DNA of 53,267 nt from Acinetobacter sedimenti (lineage in GTDB: Bacteria > Pseudomonadota > Gammaproteobacteria > Pseudomonadales > Moraxellaceae): the NCBI RefSeq assembly GCF_022601685.1, contig NZ_JAKUML010000017.1, forward strand, positions 1-53,267, written 5' to 3'. Below are positions 6,881 through 16,391 of this stretch, piece by piece. Each line of letters begins with the position of its first letter. The first letter of the stretch is position 1. The translations under genes and the position numbers were made by a program. The notes below the pieces were generated by a model that was not told the origin of the DNA, did no database searches, and saw only the letters and a program-made list of their open reading frames with translations.

Positions 6881-9139
6881 ATGACAGATGTGACACCACC
6901 AAAGTCAGCTTCGCAACACAATGCATATCCTTATCGTCTGCGTGTGGCGATCGCCGTGCACATCTATGATTTGATTGATTATGAAGTCACGGCTGAGCAA
7001 TATGCCGAAGCGGTGACTGGCACACGGGTCAAAGTGCCGTTTATGAATCGGCAGTTGATCGGCATCATCGTGGAAAAATTCGATGCCAATACGCCATTTC
7101 ACGGGCAATTTAAACTCAAACCCATTAACAAACTATTTGATGAACCTGCACTACTCGATCAACACGTTTTAAATTTATTGCAATGGGTGGCGCAGTATTA
7201 TCAAGCGCCAGTTGGTGAAGTTGTGCTTTCTGCTTTGCCTAATTTCTTAAAGCAAGGTCGCCCTTATCTGTTGCTTGCTTATCATTGGCGAGCGGTAACG
7301 ATTAAAGAAAATGATGCAGACACGGTAAAACTACCGCAAAAATCCTCAAAACTTTTTGCGGCGTATCAAGCCTTGCAACTACATCGCAACGGCGCAGCTG
7401 AAGCAATTTTAAATCTTTCAGGGATTAGTACAGCACAGCTGAAACAACTTGAAAAACGTGGACTGGCGATAAGCTTCCAACAGCCGATTGATTTTCAGCC
7501 AACCGCTATGCAACTTGCTCAAATGCCGTTGGATGCCAATAACGAACAAAAAACAGCGATAAAAAAAATCAGTCAATCTCTTGGCAAATATCAAGGCTTT
7601 CTACTTGACGGCATTACAGGCAGTGGCAAAACCGAAGTCTATTTGCAAGTGATGCAAAAAGTATTGGAAAAAGGACAGCAAGTCCTCGTCCTCGTTCCTG
7701 AGATTGGACTAACACCGCAGACTATTGACCGATTTAAAGCCCGATTTCATACCGATATTGTGCTGTTACATTCAGGTTTGAGTGACACCAAGCGTCTGCA
7801 AGCATGGCAACAGGCGCAGACAGGCAAAGCCAGTATTATTTTGGGTACACGCTTGGCAATCTTCTGTCCATTGCCAAAGCTCGGCTTGATCATTCTCGAT
7901 GAAGAGCATGACCTCTCTTTTAAACAGCAAGATCACATGCGCTACCATGCTCGGGATGTGGCGTTGTACCGTGCATTTAAGCAGAATTGTCCGATTATTT
8001 TAGGCTCTGCCACACCGAGTTTTGAAAGTTTGCATTTGGTCGAACAGGAGAAATTACAGCATTTAACTTTGACTGAGCGTGCAGGACATGCCGAGCCACC
8101 GCAGTTCAAATTAATTGACCTGAAAGCGCAGAAAAAGCAATTTGGACTTGCAGAGCCATTAATTCAACACATCGACGCACAACTAAAAAAGCAACATCAA
8201 GTCTTGGTCTTTATCAATCGACGAGGTTATTCGCCTGTGTTGATGTGCGGAGCGTGTGCTTGGCAAGCGGATTGTCCACAGTGTGATACCCATCTGAGCT
8301 ATCACCTCAAGCCTCGCCCGATCCTGCAATGTCACCACTGCAACTATATGCAGCCTGTACCTAAAGTCTGCCCTGCGTGTAATCATGAAGATTTGCTTCC
8401 GATCGGACACGGCACGGCTCGCATCGAAGAAAGTCTAAACCAACTCTTCCCCGACTATCCTGTGATTCGGGTCGATCGAGATACCACCACCCGCCAAGAC
8501 AGTTGGCAGAAGATTTATCAACGTGCTCATCGTTCAGGTGCTGCGATATTTTTGGGCACGCAGATGCTCGCCAAAGGGCATCATTTCCCTTATGTGAGCT
8601 TGGTGACGATCTTGGATATTGATGCGGGGCTGATGAGTGCTGACTTTCGAGCGCCTGAACGCACGGCGCAATTGATCATGCAAGTCGCTGGGCGAGCTGG
8701 GCGTGGTCAGATCAAAGGTGAAGTACTATTGCAAAGTCTACGTCCCGATCATCCGTTATTACAAAGTTTGGTGACCAAAGGCTATGCCAGTTTTGCCAAG
8801 CAAGCATTGGCAGAGCGTAAGATTGGGCATCTTCCGCCTTATCGATATTGCGTGTTGATCCGAGCGGAAAGTCAGAATGAATTGTATAACGTAGATTTTC
8901 TGCAATTCGCCTTGCAACATTGGACGAGTTTTGGTGAGGCAAAAGTCGATGCGTGGGGACCTGTGCATGCGCCGATGCCGAAAAAAGCAGGATTTTATCG
9001 GACGCATTTGATCTTGTTTAGTGATTCACGTGTCGAGCTACAACGACAGATTGCGCCGTGGTGGCAATGGTTATTTAAACAACAACGTAAATTTGAACTG
9101 CGTCTGACCTTGGATATTGATCCGCAAGATTTAGGGTAA
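6881..9139 (+). CDS. priA: Primosomal helicase PriA
   Basis: Replication-restart helicase that recognises stalled forks and loads the replicative helicase through PriB/DnaT/DnaC-like partners. The order is an N-terminal 3'-DNA-binding domain (about 1-115), a DEAH-type helicase core with Walker A GSGKTEVY near 247 and DEEH near 340, a zinc-binding insert with cysteine pairs between about 455 and 500 (CGAC, CPQC, CHHCNY, CPAC), then helicase lobe 2 with QMLAKGHHFP and QVAGRAGRG. Length (752) is normal. It starts with ATG and has its own upstream region, divergent from gspF. Confidence 0.96.
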   Translation: MTDVTPPKSASQHNAYPYRLRVAIAVHIYDLIDYEVTAEQYAEAVTGTRVKVPFMNRQLIGIIVEKFDANTPFHGQFKLKPINKLFDEPALLDQHVLNLLQWVAQYYQAPVGEVVLSALPNFLKQGRPYLLLAYHWRAVTIKENDADTVKLPQKSSKLFAAYQALQLHRNGAAEAILNLSGISTAQLKQLEKRGLAISFQQPIDFQPTAMQLAQMPLDANNEQKTAIKKISQSLGKYQGFLLDGITGSGKTEVYLQVMQKVLEKGQQVLVLVPEIGLTPQTIDRFKARFHTDIVLLHSGLSDTKRLQAWQQAQTGKASIILGTRLAIFCPLPKLGLIILDEEHDLSFKQQDHMRYHARDVALYRAFKQNCPIILGSATPSFESLHLVEQEKLQHLTLTERAGHAEPPQFKLIDLKAQKKQFGLAEPLIQHIDAQLKKQHQVLVFINRRGYSPVLMCGACAWQADCPQCDTHLSYHLKPRPILQCHHCNYMQPVPKVCPACNHEDLLPIGHGTARIEESLNQLFPDYPVIRVDRDTTTRQDSWQKIYQRAHRSGAAIFLGTQMLAKGHHFPYVSLVTILDIDAGLMSADFRAPERTAQLIMQVAGRAGRGQIKGEVLLQSLRPDHPLLQSLVTKGYASFAKQALAERKIGHLPPYRYCVLIRAESQNELYNVDFLQFALQHWTSFGEAKVDAWGPVHAPMPKKAGFYRTHLILFSDSRVELQRQIAPWWQWLFKQQRKFELRLTLDIDPQDLG

Positions 9140-9185
9140 ACTTAACTTTTTATTAGCAAGCGAATTTTTAAGTAAATGCTAACCT

Positions 9186-9212
9186 AAGTATTGTTCAAAA
9201 AAGATACTTTTT
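9186..9212 (+). terminator. Weak terminator-like hairpin after priA
   Basis: AAGTAT at 9186-9191 can pair with ATACTT at 9204-9209, followed by a short T-run. The stem is only six A/T-rich pairs with a 12-nt loop, so it is a modest candidate. Confidence 0.35.
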
Positions 9213-9288
9213 CAGTAAAATCAAATCACTAATAGTTTAGCACTTTAGTGGTCTATAAAATCGAAATAAAACATGGAGTATCAAATTC

Positions 9289-9618
9289 ATGGCTAATCAA
9301 TGAAAATTTCCCGAAGACATATAAAAGTAAGTTTTAGAACGTGACAAATGCTGTGTTTATTTTGGCTGTGAATTTGGTATTAAAAGGACTAAAAAGAAAT
9401 CTTGGGAGCACATTATTATTGATATTAATATCAGAACACCAAATAATATTGCGCTGTGTTGTATTGGTTGTAATGCATCAAAAGATAATCAAGAATTAAA
9501 AGACTGGCTCTATTCTGAGAATGCCCGAAAAAGAGGTATTACCGATGAAACCCATGCAGATGTAATTAAAATGGCACTGCAAAAAATCCAGCTATTGATC
9601 TATAAGCTTAGAGCTTAA
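9289..9618 (+). pseudogene. HNH endonuclease-like gene, inactivated by three in-frame stops
   Basis: Reading one frame from the ATG at 9289 (GGAG at 9275-9278 upstream) to the TAA at 9616-9618 gives a 109-codon frame interrupted by TGA at 9301, TAA at 9322 and TAA at 9328. After those stops the frame is open and reads VLERDKCCVYFGCEFG, then SWEHIIIDI, then NIALCCIGCNASKDN and KDWLYSENARKRGI. That is the pattern of a small HNH nuclease: two cysteine pairs, a WEHI strand and a CNxSK segment. Two core positions look changed: the cysteine expected in VYCGC is phenylalanine, and the residue after WEHI that is normally asparagine is isoleucine. No start codon follows the last stop before the domain, so I call it a dead gene. 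It is more A/T-rich than priA and the Kef gene on either side, which suggests an old insertion. Confidence 0.7.
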
Positions 9619-9768
9619 AAAATTTAGTAACTTGCATATTCAAAACACATGATGATTGCGTAGAAAAGTACATGCGTTTGTAGCAATTTTCACCCCAATT
9701 CACCTCAAAACAAGCCATTCCGTTGTACACTGCTTTAGAGATAGACAGATCCGATTTAGATACATTAC

Positions 9769-11712
9769 ATGGAAATCACACCGCTTGTTCAGATCATTAT
9801 ATTTTTGGCAGCTGCCCTACTGCTTGTGCCGTTGGGTAAGCGTTTTGGTATTCCGACGGTTTTAGGCTATTTGGTCACAGGCACGATTCTTGGACCAAGT
9901 GTGCTGAATATTGCGCACGATACCGAACAGATCGCACACTTGGCGGAATATGGCGTGATCATGCTGATGTTTTTGATCGGCTTGGAACTCCGCCCTCAAC
10001 GCCTGTGGGAGTTACGTCAATCGATCTTGCTGATGGGTAGCTTGCAGATGCTGATCAGTGGCATCGTGCTGACTTTGGCGATTTGGCTAGTCTTTTCATG
10101 GCAGTTCAATACCAGTGTGGTGATTGGTTTTGCTTTGGCATTGTCTTCGACAGCATTTGTATTACAGCTCCTACGAGATCGTGATCAATTGGCTACGAGC
10201 TATGGTCAGCAGACCTTTTCGATTTTGCTATTTCAAGATATTGCAGCAATGGTGTTACTGGCGCTGATTCCTGTGCTTGCGGGTAATATTTTTATTGAAA
10301 ATCAGGGCGGTGCGCATCATGGTATCGCTTATTTTGCAGCGGTCATTGCTTCATTTTCAGGGCTATTTTTATTTAGTCGCTATATTCTTAGACCATTTTT
10401 CCGTTTTGTGGCGAAAAGTGCCGCCACCGAATTACTCACTGCTGTGGCATTATTTATCGTGCTCGGTGTTGCGGTATTGATGGAGGCGATCGGACTGAGT
10501 ACCACGCTCGGCGCATTTTTAACAGGTGTCCTGCTCGCCGATTCTGAGTTCCGTCATGAGCTTGAAGCCAGCATTCAGCCGTTCAAAGGCTTGTTGCTCG
10601 GTTTATTCTTTATGACCGTTGGGATGGGCGTGTCATTGCATGTCATCGTTGAGCACCCGCTATTAATCGTTTTCGGTACGCTCGCTTTGATGATGATTAA
10701 AATCGTCTGTGTGGCAGGCATTGCGCTATATCGTAAAAGCTCCGCACTGAACAGTTTGCGACTTGGTGTTGCCCTCTCGCAAGGCGGTGAATTTGCCTTT
10801 GTGGTGTTTGCCGTTGCAGCGAGTGAAGGCATGATTAGTCAAGCCATGACCAGTCCACTCACTTTGATCGTGACGTTATCGATGATTTTGACGCCGATAT
10901 TCTTCTGGGTGTTAGATCATTGGATAGAGCCGATTCTGAGCAAAAACGACACACCACAAGCCTTTGATGAATTGCCAAAACACGATCAACACATCATCGT
11001 TGCAGGCTTTGGCCGTTTCGGGCAGATTCTGACCCGTATTGCGCATCTACATCGGATTCCATTTACCGCAATTGATAATAATATTGACCACATCGACTTT
11101 ATGCGCCGTTTTGGTGGGCATGTCTATTATGGCGATGCTACTGTGCCTGAGATTTTGCAATCCGCAGGTGTGGACACCGCAAAACTCTTTGTCATTGCCG
11201 TGGATGATGTTGAGGATTCGCTCTATATCGCACGTCATCTACGCTTGCACCACCCGAGTCTGAATATCTTGGCACGTGCACGGGATCGTCGCCACGTTTA
11301 CCAACTACGTGAGCTTGGTGTCGAGCATGTATGGCGTGAGACTGTACATTCTGCCTTGTCCATGTCTGAACAAATGTTAAATAGTTTGGGCTATGAACCT
11401 GAGCGTAGTCGAAATCATGTAGCGAACTTTGCGCACTATGATGAAAAACTCATCCGTCAACAACAAGCCAACTACAATGTCAATCCGCAGAAAATGCGTA
11501 CCGCTTATGATTCAATGATGCAAGATTTACAGAATTTGTTTGAAAATGATGAATTTGTCCATCGAGAACAAATGCAGAAAATCGAAAAGCATCAACCGAT
11601 CAAAGATGAAATGAGCGGTTCACTCAATGATGGCGAAGATTCAAACAATTCTGCTACTCAACATTTGGAAGATCAGTCTGATAAAAATTCATCGCATCAT
11701 GATATGCGGTGA
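9769..11712 (+). CDS. KefB/KefC-type K+/H+ antiporter
   Basis: CPA2-family monovalent cation:proton antiporter. Residues of about 1-385 are a Na+/H+-exchanger domain with some 12 hydrophobic segments, including ALSSTAFVLQLL and FQDIAAMVLLALIP. A RCK N-terminal nucleotide-binding domain follows from about residue 407 (IIVAGFGRFGQ), ending near 530. The stretch EASIQPFKGLLLGLFFMTVGM is the Kef signature. Kef proteins release K+ when glutathione adducts bind the RCK domain, protecting against electrophiles; gshB is in this window but not adjacent. The polar C-terminal tail (about 560-647) rich in N, S and D is longer than in E. coli KefC. KefB versus KefC cannot be decided, and no KefF/KefG partner gene is next to it. 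The ATG at 9769 has no clear Shine-Dalgarno. Confidence 0.88.
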   Translation: MEITPLVQIIIFLAAALLLVPLGKRFGIPTVLGYLVTGTILGPSVLNIAHDTEQIAHLAEYGVIMLMFLIGLELRPQRLWELRQSILLMGSLQMLISGIVLTLAIWLVFSWQFNTSVVIGFALALSSTAFVLQLLRDRDQLATSYGQQTFSILLFQDIAAMVLLALIPVLAGNIFIENQGGAHHGIAYFAAVIASFSGLFLFSRYILRPFFRFVAKSAATELLTAVALFIVLGVAVLMEAIGLSTTLGAFLTGVLLADSEFRHELEASIQPFKGLLLGLFFMTVGMGVSLHVIVEHPLLIVFGTLALMMIKIVCVAGIALYRKSSALNSLRLGVALSQGGEFAFVVFAVAASEGMISQAMTSPLTLIVTLSMILTPIFFWVLDHWIEPILSKNDTPQAFDELPKHDQHIIVAGFGRFGQILTRIAHLHRIPFTAIDNNIDHIDFMRRFGGHVYYGDATVPEILQSAGVDTAKLFVIAVDDVEDSLYIARHLRLHHPSLNILARARDRRHVYQLRELGVEHVWRETVHSALSMSEQMLNSLGYEPERSRNHVANFAHYDEKLIRQQQANYNVNPQKMRTAYDSMMQDLQNLFENDEFVHREQMQKIEKHQPIKDEMSGSLNDGEDSNNSATQHLEDQSDKNSSHHDMR

Positions 11713-11801
11713 GGATTCGTATTTGACGGATGTAAATTCAGCAGAAATCACTTGAGATTTCCCTCTTTCGCCACCATAAAATGCAGGAAATGGAGAATAT
11801 T

Positions 11802-12674
11802 ATGTCTGACATCCGCCAACGCTTTTATATACACGACTGTCCTGTCCGTGGCGAAGTGGTACACCTAGAACAATCCTTACACACCATCCTTGCACAGCGG
11901 GAATATCCGCAAGCGATCAAAGTGTTACTTGGGGAAATGCTCGTTGCCAGCGCACTGCTTGCCAGTACCTTAAAAATCAAAGGGCGACTCAGCCTGCAAA
12001 TCCAAAGTTCAGGCACATTGAAATGGGCAATGGCGGAATGTAATCATCTCGGCGACCTACGTGCTTTGGCAGAGTTTGACAATGATCCACGTTTTAGCGA
12101 AGCCACAGACAGTAGCACCGTTCTCAATCATCTGCATGGTGGATTACTGTTTATCAATATCGAACCAGAGTTTGGCGATAGCTATCAAGGTATCGTGCCA
12201 CTTGAGCATGCCACTTTGGCACAGTGCTTGATGCACTATTATGACTTGTCTGCGCAGATTCCAACCCGTATCGCCTTAGCAAGTAACACACAATCTTCGG
12301 GCGGATTATTGATTCAGCTCTTGCCGCGTACCGAAGAAGAGCAAGAACCCGTCGATACCGACCTGTGGCCTCGCCTGACCATGCTCACCGACACCATCAA
12401 AGCCGATGAATTGATCGACTTGCCTGCACAAGAGATTTTATATCGTCTTTATAATGAAGAAGATGTGCGCCTACCTGACAGTGAAGCGCTACAATTTGGT
12501 TGTACTTGCTCCAAAGAACGCTGTGCCAATGCCTTGATTCAGATCGGTGAAGATGCGGTCAAAGAAACCTTGATGGAACAGAATCCGATTGAGATGAATT
12601 GCCAGTTCTGTAACACGACCTATCGCTTTATCGCAGAAGAAGCCTTGGGATTGTTTGGACGGCATGTGAGTTAA
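11802..12674 (+). CDS. hslO: Redox-regulated chaperone Hsp33
   Basis: Cytoplasmic holdase chaperone activated by oxidation and unfolding. The C-terminal zinc switch is visible as CTC near residues 232-234 and CQFC near 267-270, the four cysteines that release Zn2+ and form disulfides in oxidative stress. The N-terminal core has VRGEVVHLEQSL, LLGEMLVASALLASTLK and the GLLFINIEP region. The open frame begins at 11781, but GGAG at 11793-11796 is correctly placed for the ATG at 11802 (MSDIRQRFYIHD), giving 290 residues, the usual length. It follows the Kef gene by about 90 bases; both are stress functions, but a shared transcript is not proven. Confidence 0.94.
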   Translation: MSDIRQRFYIHDCPVRGEVVHLEQSLHTILAQREYPQAIKVLLGEMLVASALLASTLKIKGRLSLQIQSSGTLKWAMAECNHLGDLRALAEFDNDPRFSEATDSSTVLNHLHGGLLFINIEPEFGDSYQGIVPLEHATLAQCLMHYYDLSAQIPTRIALASNTQSSGGLLIQLLPRTEEEQEPVDTDLWPRLTMLTDTIKADELIDLPAQEILYRLYNEEDVRLPDSEALQFGCTCSKERCANALIQIGEDAVKETLMEQNPIEMNCQFCNTTYRFIAEEALGLFGRHVS

Positions 12675-12836
12675 GTCTTCGCTCAACATATCTTAAAAAT
12701 GCACAGTGATTTTATTTAATCGGATAACAATCCTTAACAATTCAATCGCTGTGCAAAGATTGAAAGTCGAGCCAAAGACCACATATATAAAGTATCGCAA
12801 TTGAATCATTTCATTTTAGAGGAGAATTTTTCAATC

Positions 12837-13073
12837 ATGCAAAAACAAGGTTTATATCGCTCGACTGGACAAAACATGATCGCAGGCGTGATGGGTGGTA
12901 TTGCTGAACGCTTTGGTTGGAATGCAAACCTACTACGCATCATCTTCGTATTGGTTTCGGTGATGAGTGCGGGTTTCCCTGGAATTTTGGTGTATTTGGT
13001 GCTTTGGTTATTGATGCCTAAACGCACCAAAATAGAACATCAAAACGATCACAACATTCGCACGGTCAACTAA
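12837..13073 (+). CDS. PspC-domain membrane protein
   Basis: A 78-residue PspC-domain protein: a charged start (KQGLYRSTGQNMIAGVMGGIAERFGW), one strong membrane helix (about 38-63) and a basic tail MPKRTK. In enterobacteria PspC is a phage-shock regulator and toxin-sensing membrane protein, but stand-alone short PspC-domain proteins outside psp operons are common and mostly unstudied. No pspA, pspB or pspF is nearby, so I do not name it pspC. The longer frame starts at a TTG at 12801; AGAGGAG at 12818-12824 supports the ATG at 12837. A strong terminator follows. Confidence 0.85.
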   Translation: MQKQGLYRSTGQNMIAGVMGGIAERFGWNANLLRIIFVLVSVMSAGFPGILVYLVLWLLMPKRTKIEHQNDHNIRTVN

Positions 13074-13135
13074 ATCTGTGATGTGAGTTGTCATTCGAAC
13101 CACAAAGACAAACAATCTCGTTTTAATCCCTTTTA

Positions 13136-13170
13136 AGCTATTGTTCCCCCCAAGACAGTAGCTTTTTTTT
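13136..13170 (+). terminator. Intrinsic terminator after the PspC-domain gene
   Basis: A nine-pair stem with one G-U pair (AGCTATTGT at 13136-13144 with ACAGTAGCT at 13155-13163) closes a 10-nt C-rich loop and runs into eight T residues. Confidence 0.85.
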
Positions 13171-13323
13171 GTGCTTAAAATTACCTACTTGCTATTGATC
13201 GTAATATTATTGGGTTTAATCTAAATCATACATGAAACGCTTGGCGAACCTTGCCGAATTACGCATAATACAATGAGTTAGAACATTGTCACCGCATGAG
13301 AACAACCTATTGAGAAAAGCACA

Positions 13324-13704
13324 ATGACTATATTTATTCTTCTTATTTTGGCTTTTGTTGCTTTTGCTTTTTATCGCTATCGCCAATATCAGAAGCAACG
13401 TGAAATCGAAGAAATGGCAGCCGATGCACAGGCTTACGTCAGCTCAGAAGTGGTGGAGCTGTTGCAACGCTTTAAAACCATCGCCACTGAAAATGACACG
13501 GCAATGTCGGCACAGCATAAAAAGATTCAATTGCACATCAAAAACCTAACTGAAAATTTACTCTGCCATACCGACAGCGAGCAAAGTGTTCGTGAATATT
13601 TATCACAAGCAAAACAAGAGGTCGCATTAATCAATATTGAACTGGAAAAACTATCTGGGCAAAAACAACCTGATGCCGATCAAGCCTTTGATGACTTAAA
13701 ATAG
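13324..13704 (+). CDS. Membrane-anchored coiled-coil protein, unknown
   Basis: I do not recognise a named family. The protein has one N-terminal membrane helix (IFILLILAFVAFAFYRY, residues 3-19) followed by a basic stop and about 100 residues that are highly helical and charged, with a heptad-like pattern between about 25 and 120. That layout resembles small inner-membrane proteins with a cytoplasmic coiled coil. GAGAAA upstream of the ATG at 13324 is a plausible ribosome binding site. It is preceded and followed by intrinsic terminators, so it is probably its own transcription unit. Confidence 0.65.
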   Translation: MTIFILLILAFVAFAFYRYRQYQKQREIEEMAADAQAYVSSEVVELLQRFKTIATENDTAMSAQHKKIQLHIKNLTENLLCHTDSEQSVREYLSQAKQEVALINIELEKLSGQKQPDADQAFDDLK

Positions 13705-13738
13705 ACGGTGATTTGAAATAGTTAAAATTGGAAAATGT

Positions 13739-13777
13739 AAAAAAGCCTCTTTATCTATTCGATGACAAGGCTTTTTT
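13739..13777. terminator. Bidirectional terminator between convergent genes
   Basis: AAAAAGCCT at 13740-13748 pairs with AGGCTTTTTT at 13768-13777, with A and T runs on opposite sides. It sits between the coiled-coil gene on the plus strand and the phospholipase D-like gene ending at 13793 on the minus strand. Confidence 0.7.
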
Positions 13778-13792
13778 CATATCAATAAAGGC

Positions 13793-15274
13793 TTAAAACG
13801 TCGATAGACCAGACCATTCCATAAAACGATACAACCAATATTTCAACCATGATTCATCTTTGTATTCGTCGTAATCCACACTCATCACCTGACCATTTTG
13901 ATTGTTCCAAGCTTGATCAAAATACTGCTGTGCAGAGGCAATCGCAGGATAGCTCGCTTGTCCTGTGACTGCGACATTGGTTTCTAGATTATAATTTTTG
14001 AGATTGCGAGCGGTGTAGTTGGCAGAACCTAGGATTACCTGTTTTTGCTGATACTGTTCTAACTGATCCAGTTTGGTAATGACTAATAGCTTGCTGTGAC
14101 ATTGCTCGCCTTGCGTATTACACCAACGCACAGGCACGTCATTTTTGTGGAGCTCCCATGCCACTTGACGATTTGGAATACCATTTTTTTGCATCCCAAA
14201 CGCATCTTTATTCGGATCAAGCAGTACGTTGACTTGCACACCACGTTGCTTGGCTGCGATCAAGGCTTTGACAATTTGGCGCTCAGAGAGATAGAACATC
14301 ATCAAATCGAGTTGCTCACCCGAAACCGTGGCATTGATGGCTTGGAGCACATGATTATAAATCTGTTCTTCGGTGAGTAGTTGTACTTGCGGCGCATCGC
14401 TACTCGCTTGATTCTCACCAATGATCAATGCAGGCACATCGCCTTGTGACATCTTGGCAACAGTGGCTTCGGTCGCTAACACTTCTGAGGCAATCTTACC
14501 GTGAATGATCATCGCCACATTGCTATGCTCTGAGCTGGCATCATGCGGATTTGCAGATGAAATTAAAGTTTTCCAACCATTTAAGGTATCGACCACCATG
14601 GTTTTACGATGATTTGCTTTGAAATTGGCAAGTGCAAGATAACTGCGTAAAGTGATTTTCTGATCACCAAATGGATTGGGTAACCAACCTGTTTCTGTAT
14701 TATTTCCCATACTTTGACAGCACATATACCAAAGCCCTGACCACGTTGGATTTGAGGCACGTAATGGTCGCAAATCCGTCACCACCACTTGAATTCCTGC
14801 ATTTTCAAGTTGATGCAAATGCTCTGGACGTACGCCACCGTACACGGTATTAATCGGGTCGGTAATCATGACAATCTGTATGCGTGGGTTGAGTTTCTTT
14901 TTATCAATCAGTGCTTTGGTCAGCTGTGCAGTGAGCGGAAGATGTTCGAGTTTCGACTCACCTAGCTCAGCATTAAACAAGAACATATCGAGTACGATGG
15001 TCGTCTGCGCTTGATCAATCAAGGTCAATATCGCATCGAATATTTGCTGTTCAGTTTGTTGTTGACCATTTGCATCTACAAAGGTGCGATCTGCCAAAAA
15101 TTCCACTTCACTGGCACGCACTTGCCCTGCATAGTCAAGTCCTTCGGGAATCGACTTATAGGTTTGAAAAATTGCTGATGCAACATATGTGATCAGCAAA
15201 ATCAATGCAATGACCATCATATAGCGTTTAACCGACCAGTTTAATTTTTTATGAATTCTTTGAAATACTCGCAT
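13793..15274 (-). CDS. Phospholipase D-like protein with an N-terminal membrane anchor
   Basis: Phospholipase D superfamily protein with one N-terminal hydrophobic segment (about residues 20-37) that probably tethers it to the membrane with the domain outside the cytoplasm. The first catalytic motif is complete, HRKTMVVD near residue 220, followed by LISSANPHD. The second is HSKLLVIT near residue 391, followed by VILGSANYTARN; the usual HxKx4D aspartate is replaced by threonine. Substrates in the family range from phospholipids and cardiolipin synthesis to nucleic acids; the dual-domain layout fits a lipid-acting enzyme. GTG at 15283 is possible, but I prefer the ATG at 15274. It ends at a shared terminator with the convergent gene. 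Confidence 0.85.
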   Translation of the reverse strand: MRVFQRIHKKLNWSVKRYMMVIALILLITYVASAIFQTYKSIPEGLDYAGQVRASEVEFLADRTFVDANGQQQTEQQIFDAILTLIDQAQTTIVLDMFLFNAELGESKLEHLPLTAQLTKALIDKKKLNPRIQIVMITDPINTVYGGVRPEHLHQLENAGIQVVVTDLRPLRASNPTWSGLWYMCCQSMGNNTETGWLPNPFGDQKITLRSYLALANFKANHRKTMVVDTLNGWKTLISSANPHDASSEHSNVAMIIHGKIASEVLATEATVAKMSQGDVPALIIGENQASSDAPQVQLLTEEQIYNHVLQAINATVSGEQLDLMMFYLSERQIVKALIAAKQRGVQVNVLLDPNKDAFGMQKNGIPNRQVAWELHKNDVPVRWCNTQGEQCHSKLLVITKLDQLEQYQQKQVILGSANYTARNLKNYNLETNVAVTGQASYPAIASAQQYFDQAWNNQNGQVMSVDYDEYKDESWLKYWLYRFMEWSGLSTF

Positions 15275-15464
15275 ACAGCACACTCGAAACTTTCGATCAG
15301 ATTAACAGTGAAATGTTATGAAACTCAAGATGATATTTGCAACTACACTGCGTGAATTCTAGAAATAAAATCAGCAATAAAATAATGAATTGATATAAAA
15401 AAATCGCCATATCACATGACGATTTTAGGTGACATAAAACTTAAACAATGCAAATTAGTACGCT

Positions 15465-16136
15465 TTAAACTTTCCGTGCACCAATAAGTAAAATTCGAAT
15501 CATAATCACTGTTTGATCGGCAATTGCTTGACGTTCTTCAGGAGGTAGTTCGACCACTTTTGCCCCCATATTGAATACCAACTGGGTAATCGCTTTGGCA
15601 ACAAGATCAGGGTATTTCAGCGTATTATCATGATGCTTCTCTAGTCGCACGATATCTTCTTGCAACTCTTGTTCAAAATCACGTAGTTGCTGTTCTACCG
15701 CCTGACGATAGGATACAGAACCTGTATAACCTTCACGTAGCAATAGTCTAAGATTCCCCTCATCGGTATCTAGCTCATGGACAAAAATATCTACCGAGCT
15801 TTGCACCACACTCTTGCCTTTTTGTGCTTCGAGCCGTGCTTGTCTGATGATCTGACGCAAAACCTGACCTGAGCGACCAATCAAGGCAATGGCAAGCTCA
15901 TCAATATCACGAAAATGTCGATAAAAGCTGTTTGGTGCAATACCTGCTTCTCGTGCGATCTCACGCAAACTCAGCGAAGCAATACTGCGCCCTGAACGCA
16001 ATAAATTCAGCGTTGCATCGAAGAGCTCTTCTTGTGTGATTGACGCCTTACGTCCTGGACTACGGATAGTAGGCTTCTGAGCATCCAATTCGGAGACAGA
16101 TTCATGATGTTGTAGTGATGTTGAAATTGGATTCAT
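15465..16136 (-). CDS. fabR: TetR-family regulator, FabR/DesT-like
   Basis: A DNA-binding repressor with an N-terminal TetR helix-turn-helix. The recognition region SLREIAREAGIAPNSFYRHFRDIDELAIAL is very like the FabR/DesT branch that senses the ratio of unsaturated to saturated acyl thioesters. It is divergent from a ferredoxin reductase and a desaturase, the same layout as desT beside desCB in Pseudomonas. The C-terminal ligand domain is otherwise ordinary. The open frame goes back to a TTG at 16181; the ATG at 16136 with GAG just upstream gives 223 residues. Two palindromic sites in the shared upstream region are its likely operators. The exact ligand is inferred from context. Confidence 0.82.
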   Translation of the reverse strand: MNPISTSLQHHESVSELDAQKPTIRSPGRKASITQEELFDATLNLLRSGRSIASLSLREIAREAGIAPNSFYRHFRDIDELAIALIGRSGQVLRQIIRQARLEAQKGKSVVQSSVDIFVHELDTDEGNLRLLLREGYTGSVSYRQAVEQQLRDFEQELQEDIVRLEKHHDNTLKYPDLVAKAITQLVFNMGAKVVELPPEERQAIADQTVIMIRILLIGARKV

Positions 16137-16391
16137 GCGCTCAAACATTGCTCGACCGTCGAAGACATCTAAGCAATTCAATCAATAAAAATCCTAGTAT
16201 AACGCTAAGCTTATTTTTTATGAAATATGTCGCAACAAATCAAGTGCTCAATCTTACTGATGAAATACTTACAACTCTTTACGAACATTAAAAATGTCTA
16301 AATAAAAACAAATTATTCAAAATCTTATCATTAAATACATTAATTTCTAGTATGGCTAAATTACAGTAAAACACGAATCAAAACCATTAAA

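Noticed and set aside
9289..9618. Stop-codon readthrough or recoding of the HNH gene
   Set aside because: Three separate stops of two kinds plus changed core residues fit decay better than recoding; no stem-loop or slippery site is evident.
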